A DNA stretch of 64,000 bases from Ceratothoa steindachneri (lineage: Eukaryota > Arthropoda > Malacostraca > Isopoda > Cymothoidae). The notes beneath the pieces are model-generated. The model was given only the letters and a program-made list of their open reading frames with translations, searched no databases and was not told the DNA's origin. The DNA is taken from assembly GCA_963969495.1 (NCBI GenBank), contig OZ018323.1, forward strand, positions 72,450,920 to 72,514,919, written 5' to 3'. Shown here piece after piece: positions 41,901 through 51,600 of this stretch. Position numbers and translations under genes: made by a program. How positions within the stretch are numbered: position 1 is the first letter of the stretch; each line of letters begins with the position of its first letter.

Positions 41901-44900
41901 CTAACTTTATACTATTATTATCCTAAAAAATTATGATGTTCTTAATGATCGTGGAAATCAAGTTCACTGTATCTATCATCAACCGATGATATGACTTAAC
42001 TCATATCATCTGTGCCAAGCTTCATTTAAATATCTTAAAAACGACAGAAAAGAGTTGACTTGAAGTTTTTCTGTAAACAAACGCACAACTGGAAAGGTAA
42101 TTAATAAGCAGCCAGTGGAATAAAGTGGGAAAGAGTGAAATCAGATGAAAACAAAGGCTAAATTTACATATATCAATAGCGGTGTTGAAGACAGTTGATT
42201 AAGAGATGCAGTTTCAAGTACAATATAAGGGCCTTTCTCTGTTAGCCACAGTTGCTATCTTTTAATAACATCGGGTTGTCTCTTTGATTTCCGTCTTGGG
42301 ATACAAAGCGAAATGTATCGAATGATATTGAAGCAAAATGGGTATTTTCTCCGCTTCCTACATTCTTATGTTTTGTGATAGTAGTAAATGGTAAAATTAT
42401 TGTCTTCGACGCTGTAATTGGGTACCATATAATTAGTGAGTGAAAATTGCTTTCATTGATAGCGATGTAAAAGCACCTCTTTATATTGCTGCTGAAGCAA
42501 ATTAGGTTATAAATCATCACTAAATCCTTCGTGTATGATCCTTATTTAGTAAACAGCAGGAAGCGCATTCGACCTTTTGACAGCAGGACAAAATTTAAAG
42601 GTGAATGCGAGTTTTATATAACACTAGGCAACATATTTTAGCTTGTTGTTTGTTACAGACATGTGAATAAGTGTTACTAATTAGTTTAAGGGCTCTGAAT
42701 CCGAATTTAAAAAGCAGAATTCTCTATCACGTCTAGATTTTGTGTAATGACCCCCTACCCCTTTTCGCTATTTGTTACGATTTAATAAATATAAAAACCT
42801 TTTTATTTTGTAATTTTAAAATTTCTAAGCAAAAATATTTTGAAAGTAAAACACCTTCCTTCTTTATTATGGCTTAGGACAGACAGTGACATCACCAGTA
42901 AACTCAGCCCCCCTCCATCCCAAGTTATGAAGATTTTAGTGTATTGATTAAGTTTGTTATGCAGTTAAAGTTGTTTAAAGAAACTTTGCTGTAGCATTCT
43001 CGGTTTTCTTTTGTGAGACCTCAAAGTTTGTTTTTGTAAAGACCAGCAATAATTCCCCATCATATTTGGATTAAATCTTCCTTGTTACCTCGGCTTTATA
43101 ACCAAAATTTGTTGATGAAAACGTTCACAATGTTCATCACTAACAACTTCCAGATTTTCAGGAAAAAAGTCGAGATGAGAATGCAGAAAATGCATTTTAA
43201 GTGACATTGTACATCCCAACTTTTCATAGGCTTCCATCATATTCTTTACTATTTCTCGATAATTTGGAGATTTCAAATTGCCGAGAAAGTTTTCAGTGAC
43301 TTCCACAAAGGATGTCCATGCTTTGCGTTCCTTTTCATTGAGACACAAAGTGAAGGAATCATCAGAAACAACTCTACAAAGTTTTGGTCTAGCGAAAACT
43401 CCAGCTTCTATTTTTTTATCAGCTAATGATCCTTTGAATTTGTTTTTCAAATATTGAAAGCCTTCAGTTCTTTGGTCCTGACGCTTTATAACATTTTTTA
43501 TTATCCCTAATTTAATGTTAAAAGGTGGAAGATGAACTTTTTGGGGATCTACTAGAGCATCATGCTTAACATCATGTTTTTTAACATAATGTTATAGTGA
43601 TTTTTATCATCTCTGCTATCCCATCGACATCGAAAGCACATGTACTCTGTGTATCCCAACTGTAACCCAAGAAGAAGTGATGGGCAATTTGGATAAACAA
43701 TTATAGATTTGCATTTCTTTGAAAATCCAGCTACATTTTTTAGGCCGAAATAAGAATCATCAAAGTGAATTGAGGGACTACACCATATCATGGAAACAGA
43801 ATATGGCATTGCTTTCCTCTTCCCATTTAACCAAGCTATCAACATTGTGTTACACTGCGTGCAGCAAATTTGAGGGGCCCAAACTTTATCCTGGTCCCTT
43901 ATTTTGCATCCAAACTAGTATCTGTCGGCTGGCTTCATCGTTACTGCTGTTATATTTTTCTCCGTTATGCCACTGGTGTGAATTGCCCACAAACATAAGA
44001 AAATATGTTGGGGCTGTTTACACATCCGCGTCTAGAACTTGAAATCATGACAAGATTTCAAATACTAACATGAGCAAGCAAGCGATACCCAATGTGAGAT
44101 CCTTATCATAAGGTTATTATCAGAGCAAAATTTTGATAAAAGTGTTATTTTTTTTACCAGTTATCAGTAGCAGAAAAGTTATACAAATAAGTATGTATTA
44201 ATCTAAATATCTGAAAAAAATCGGTAATTAAAATTCTAATTACCGGCTAAGTTGAACCCTCATCGAATATCCCTTTTTTGGCTCACAAAGGGTTAAAAAA
44301 GTATTTGCTTTGTTGTAAATTTCATTTTTCCCTAATGAGGGTTTAGCCAATAACCAATATAGATATTGATGGTATTATTACTAATTTTAATGCCACACTA
44401 ACAAACAACCAGCGACTCTCTTATTATTTAATCTTTTAAATAAACTAAGTGAAAAACAAATTATGAAGAGAGATTATCTGTTAATATAATTTCCGAAGGC
44501 GAATTATGAAAAAAGTTTACTTTTTTATCCATATTTCAGATTACATCAAGGGTGTATTATTTTTATTAGGAAATAAATGATGAGAACTCTCTCTTTTGTA
44601 AAAACTATATATCTTCAACAACAAAATAGAATGTACATTTTATATATTAATTCTGACTTTAAACTAAAAATTTATTATTAGTAAGGAGCCTTACTTAATA
44701 TGACGCTGGACTAAGACTAATCACTCGATTAAGATTTTGCCAAGATACAGATTCGTCATTTGCTCTTGTATAAAAATAATTGATTAATAATTGTTGTTTT
44801 TAGAAATTATAGAAAAGTTACGGGCATAAAATATAAGGAAATACAAAATAAGTTGTCAAAATAAGTTAAAGTGTATTTCCGGGACTTAACGGCCGCAATT

Positions 44901-47900
44901 GCTAATTCACGAGGGAATTTTAAGTTCATATAGTGTTTGAAAACACGTGTTAATAATCGCCAGCGTATTTATTTTATTCTATAAATGAATCGCTTCTACC
45001 CAAACTTTTAAATGGGGTGAGGTAGATATCAAACAAGAAAAATTTTACAGGTAATATTCCCCAACTCTTACAATAAGAATTCCAAGCCAGACGTGTTCTT
45101 AAAAAAACTTAAAATTACTTTATGCAAATCTTATTTTAATCCGTAAATCAGGAAACTGAATTTAAGATACTAGAATTAGTTCTAGATTTAAAATTAAAAA
45201 CTGTAAAAAGACATCGAATCGAAAACATCCTTAGAGGAGGAGTAGTTGTGGAAAAGAAAATGAAGTAACTATTATTTCAATAATGGTCATCATTCTGGTT
45301 TACGCAGCATGAGGACTATCGGAATGAAGCATTAAATTTGATGGATACTAAAATGATGGCAATTATTAAATTAAACATTCCATTTATTTTTTTTCAGAAA
45401 TTTATTCATCCTTTATTCATTTTACGAGGCTGGTAGTCTCTATTATAATTATTTAGGAATATTGTTTCTCACTTGGCAAGTTATTAAAATTTCCTTCAAA
45501 AACACAAACCATCTCTATCCTAGTCCTGGAAGTTTTTTATAATTATACAGCGTGTCTACCGCAAGAAAAACCTAAAACTACTTGAAATATATGAAAGACT
45601 TTTTGACGAATATCTTAAAATGAGCTGGAAGAAACAACATCATTTATATTTATTTGTCAACTGCCTCCAAGATGACGATTTGCAAAGGAATATCTAAAGT
45701 ATAAGGTGAATACGAGCTTTCATGATCATATTAATGTTTATCCTCTTGGAGTTAGGTAACTCTTATGACTCCAAACCGATGCTCATTTATTCGAAAAATC
45801 TACCGATAATATTTGTAGAGGACTGCAAATCATCAAAATTAATTGTATCGTCATTTTAGGTGAATTCAGAGTCTTGCACGACAAATACCTTTGCATAACT
45901 TTCAATTAATGCTTTCTTTAATTAGATGATTTATTTTAACGCTTAGCACTCACATATCAGTCAAGGAATAATCATGATTCCATTGATTATGACTCGATCC
46001 CAATGAAAGCGGGAACATCTGTAAACAGATAAAGTACAGATTCTAGTACCCATATAAAGTATTAGCCTTCCATCTTTATACATGTTTGGTGTAAATATGT
46101 ATTATATGAGATCATTGTTGTATTGAACAAAAGGTTTTGGGTAGATTATCAATAAGTAAGGTACTTTTATCACAGATGGTGTAAGTTCCATAATCATGAA
46201 TGAGAATTCAAGCTTTAAAACATGACATTTCACCAAATCGTCAAATTTACTACGACTATGTCGAGGTATACCTGTGTAGACTAGCTTAGCCTCTCAGAGT
46301 CTTACACAAGGACAAGCAGTCAGCTGACCACAGTCCGCTGGAGATATGTCTGGGCGATAAAAAAAGAGTGCGAATTACGGTTCACCGGGTTTAGATTAAT
46401 GGCTTGCCAAGTTGCAGTTCAAAGGATATATAAAAACAATGCCCTAAAATATCATTTTAATATATATGCAAAAAAGGAGAAACAAATTACTTATGATAGT
46501 TAAATGAATTAAGGGAAGATTAATGAGGTAATCTGGGGATGACGATACACGATAGCTTTACCTTCAAGCGAAGGCGAATAAAAGGGGGTAGAAGACAACG
46601 GCTCAAGGCCTTCAAGAAGATACTTCAGGAAGTCCTGATAGGAAAACTTGAATATGGAGTTGGATCACATCGTGATGAAGAGTGAAATTTTATCTGCTCC
46701 TGAGAGGCATAATCTCAACTCGAGACGATTCTGCTGGTCGGCAGTGAGTCTCAGTCTCGAAAGAAGGGAATCTTGAAAGGGTGGTGAAGATGAGAGGGCC
46801 ACAAAACTCTCCGAGAAGAAAGGGGCTCGTTAGATTTTCTCTTAACAGGGGCCAAACTTAACGAAGGTAGATCAGCTGACGAGATATTCGACGACGTACG
46901 GCGCGAGTTACAAGAGGACACGGAAAACAAACAGCAGTCCAGATGGAGTGAATGGCGATCTTTCAATCTCCTTGAGAGATGGTGAGCTTCGGTTTAAATA
47001 CCAGGGTAGCTTCTCTACTAGACGCTTCAGGGCCTCTTCGGTCCTTAAGGGATTCTTGGCGTCAGTCTAACCAAACACTATTCATGATAACGCATGTTTG
47101 GGACGGCTGATTAAGTGAGTGAAGGATTCTTCCTCGGCTTTTTAAAATTCTCACGCTGGCTTACGTGGTTTTGAAAGAATAGGAGGGTATTTCTAAGGGG
47201 CTTCCTCTCACGGTTTCACTTCGAGGGCATTCCCTTACAGAGTAACTTTAACTCACATTCGTAGTTATTTATTAATGATGCCTCAGGTTTGGTCTTAGCT
47301 CTCCATTTGCTAAGATTTGCAATCGGATCCTAACATTTCTATTGGGTCTGATTTTCGATAATATCACTACCATTAAAAAATTATTATCGTAGTTCATGTT
47401 CCAGTATGTGGTATATAATCTCTTTGGTTATATAACGTGGTTTAAATCTATTAGAATATTCAATTTTATAAATATTTGGTAAATATTAAAATGAATTAAT
47501 CAATTTTAGGAACATAATTCACAGAGATTAATAATATATATTTTTATAAAATTATTTTTCCTGCTATATTCCCCTATTTTCTTTTCAACTCTGATGGATG
47601 AAGTTATCTTTATCAAACACTTTAGTACGTTTTCCATTACTGTTTAAGTTCATAAAATTAAAGTCATAATAATTATAGAATGCGAATTTTTGGTATATGG
47701 ATTTCTTATTTAATTGAACCACGCTGATAAAATTAAAGAAGGAAGACCAGATTGAAAAAAAAAACAATTGTATAAAAAAACATAAAGTGATCTAACGTAA
47801 CTAAATCGGTAGGTAGAATGGTAGAGCAGTTCATAATGTGTGTAAAATAGGTCTAAACAAAAATTAAAGTAATTTTATGTTTAATATTTTAATTAGTTAT

Positions 47901-48607
47901 TACAATAAACAAGGTTTACAGACCTAAGTCGTGTGCTGTGAATTATTTCAATAGTTTTAAAAAATCTAAAATAATTAACAAACGTATTATTAATTAACAA
48001 ACAAATCATCTGACCTTACGACCTTCAAAACTTTCAAAATCTCATTGAAAAGTATAATGGTTACCATCCAATCGATGAACCAACTATAAATGCAATAACT
48101 CATTTATAATTTGATCAAATTAGCTACAATTCTATTGCATCCTGAGCATATTTAATAGCGATTCAAGAATGTTCCTAAGTAATTTTATAAATAATAATAC
48201 TTATTTTTAAATATATTTGAACAGATAAAAATACATTAGTGATTCGCCTAATTCACACTATAAGTGATACACCAGAATTTCTAAGTATAATTAATAATGA
48301 ACTTTTTTTCCAGAGTGAAACTGTGAGACACTCACCAGAGAGAGGGATCGTTATCACGAGACATAGCTTAGCTCTCCGAGACGTGACGAGAGATCGAGCT
48401 GGGAAATATTTTTGCTCCGCTTCGAATGTCGAGGGCGACTCTTTTAGCTTGCCAATAACTCTCATGGTCAATTGTTAGTTAAAGCAGTTATGTTTTCCTT
48501 CTAGTTCTTTCCATTTTAAACTTTATTTCAAGAAATATTTCACTTATATTGATTGATTTGCTAATTTTACACAAATGTTTTGATAATAAAATGACTTGTT
48601 ATTCTCA

Positions 48608-48676
<69 letters not shown>

Positions 48677-51600
48677 TTAAAAGCGAACGTATACTTTCTT
48701 TGTACTACAGAGAACTATCTACCAGTTGTTGTTGGTCTGCAAACTAGCAAGCATCTACCAAGTCCATGCTTATGCTGGCTGATAAAAAAGATGTGTGTAA
48801 AGGTTACACAGATCAAAAGAACAAAGATCTTACAGCCGATTATTCAGAAAGAGCCATTTGGTGCGCCCTGCCTCAAATCTGGTCTGCGATATATATTTAA
48901 ATATATTGACCTCTTTAGTCCTCGATCTATTGTCATCTTACCATAAAAATATCCAGCACACTCAACCAGTTTTCCTGAAATACTTTGTTTAAAAGATTTC
49001 TAAATCAAATTTTTCTTTCAAAATTTTAAGTGCAAACCAACAAGAGCATTTCATTCATAAAGTGTGTAAAAATAAAACTAAAGAAATTGGTGAAGCGAAG
49101 AGAGGTGAAATTTGTCAAAGATATATATCCCAGATCCTCCTACATGCAGTGAGGGTTAGAATCACGCATTCCTCTGTCTTTCAGCTTCGTGTTGCCTCCA
49201 TTCCATAGTTGACACCCTCTTTCTGTGATTTGATGAATAATTAAGTATGGTGAATAAAGCGCGTAACAAGGATTTATACTCTCAAAGAAACTAGAAACAG
49301 GCCCTAGTTAAATTTCATAGTGTTGTAACACGGTACAACATCTCATATATATGGAGTCTAGTAAACCCTATTTGCAAAAGACTTGAATTTCATTTATCAA
49401 TTGATCGAACAATTCATTCGCCAGATTGTTATTCCAAGATGAACAACAAATAAAGATACAAAACATGATGTTGATCTAAAATACATGATACAAATTTATA
49501 AGTGAATCATTGCCCTGAAGAAAATGTGGCGACTTATTTTCAAACAAAACAAAAGAGATATCGAAAATGTTTTGTAGGTGCTAAATAATAATTAAAGTAT
49601 TATATTTTTTTCACAATTCATTATTTTTCATAAAGACACTAGAATTTTATTAAATTAAACTTCACACTTAGCAGCATATTTAAAGTTTAATTACAGTTTT
49701 TTTTTATGCCCCACCCTATATATATTTATATTGAAAATTTCTCTATTGAAAATAAAGTGTAGGTTAATCATAATAAACGAAGTATATGAATGAGCAGTAT
49801 GTATAATTGAGTTTCTATTGAAAATAAAGTGTAGGTTAATCATAATAAACGAAGTATATGAATGAGCAGTATGTATAATTGAGTTTCTATTGAAAATAAA
49901 GTGTAGGTTAATCATAATAAACGAAGTATATGAATGAGCAGTATGTATAATTGAGTTTCTATTGAAAATAAAGTGTAGGTTAATCATAATAAACGAAGTA
50001 TATGAATGAGCAGTATGTATAATTAAGTTTCTATTGAAAATAAAGTGTAGGTTAATCATAATAAACGAAGTATATGAATGAGCAGTATGTATAATTGAGT
50101 TTAAATGTACTCATCAATTTCTAAAAAAAGTAAATCTAGAGAAAATATAATAATTAAACTTTTAAGTGATTTCAATTTTTTGGCAGTAAACCTTTCCTTG
50201 CTTATATTTCCTAGATGCTCCAGTCTGTCTTCACAGCCAGGATCAAACAAATGTTCTCGCAACCGGAGTTGGTCAACCAGTCAATGTTACCTGTGACGTA
50301 ATGGCTTCACCTAAATTAGTCAAGTACTCTTGGGTCTTCAATAACTCGGTAACATCTGAAAGGGTACCGGAAAATCAGGTTCATCCGATTGCAGGTATGC
50401 TTTTTCTCTAATGTGAAAGCTACAAGCAAGCAAGTAATATCTTTATACTTATTTTTATCTAGTTCTTCTAAGATATAGAGTAGCACCATATTTTTGAGTA
50501 TTTTACAGGAACCCATATTGTATCAGAGTTCCCACCAAAATTATTCATTTTTCATTCATGAAATAAAGTCTAGATTCGCCATGTAGTCCTGTTTTCACCA
50601 TAATAAGGGTAATGAGCAGAACAAAATATTTCAGTTTTAATTTTCCATAAAGCGACGTTAAATATCTCGGAAGCAGCTCCTTCTAAATAAAAATTAGCTT
50701 ACGATGTAGTTTTCGCTTTTATCCACAGATGGCGCTTCGCTTGTGAGTTTCGTGGCTAAATCTCTTCAAGATTATGGAACTTTACAATGCTGGGCTGAAA
50801 ATAAGATAGGCAAGATGGAAAACCCTTGTCTTTACAACATTCTGCCTGCTGGTAGGAAGATATTTATAATCATTTCGCTTGGGTTTGGTAGAGAATACGG
50901 TAGGAAGAAAAAATGTAGAAGATGGTTATGATTTAAATTAGTATAGCTTTAGAATTTTCTTCTATTTACATTAGTGTTCTAAACTTTGCCAATACGTGAG
51001 AGAAAAATCTAACCTGATTCTAAATACAGGCTTAAATTTAGAAAAACTTTTCCATCGGCTTTTTGTCAATGGTTAATCCTCGTTCTTGAAAAATATAAGA
51101 GGAAACCCAGTAGCAAAAAATGAGTATGTAAGCTTTTCAATTACATCATTTAAGTTAAATCAACTGCTGTTATTCGTCGGATCGAGCCCTGAAACGCTAA
51201 GGATAGACACGTTTCGGATCTTACGTTACTTTTTAGGTCCCTACTGAGATAAATATGCATCCTATATGAGGGCAGACCGGGGTAATCCGTTACTAAATTA
51301 TTATTTTGATCAAAAGAATGGCGAGAAAGCTTATCAAAAAAGCGATTAATTGATTAAAATATTAAAAATCTATAAAGTAATTTATCAACCATAAAATGAA
51401 GCATCATAATATGTTGCTGTATCAATTCAAAATTCTGGTTTAATTCCTTTCATCTATTCTAGCCTAAATTTACTCTTAAAATATTTTTTCTTTTGTAGAA
51501 ATGTTTTTCAAAAGATAATTTGGTAATTTTATATTATATTAGGTAAAATCAGTTCTATGAATCACTAAAGTATTTAGACTTTTGTTCAAGATGAAAAATT

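Noticed and set aside
49691..50059. 122-codon repetitive minus-strand frame, possible repeat protein
   Set aside because: It is explained by a 72-bp tandem repeat whose period is a multiple of three, in an intron.
49742..50101. CRISPR-like array
   Set aside because: The units are directly adjacent with no unique spacers, and the host is eukaryotic.
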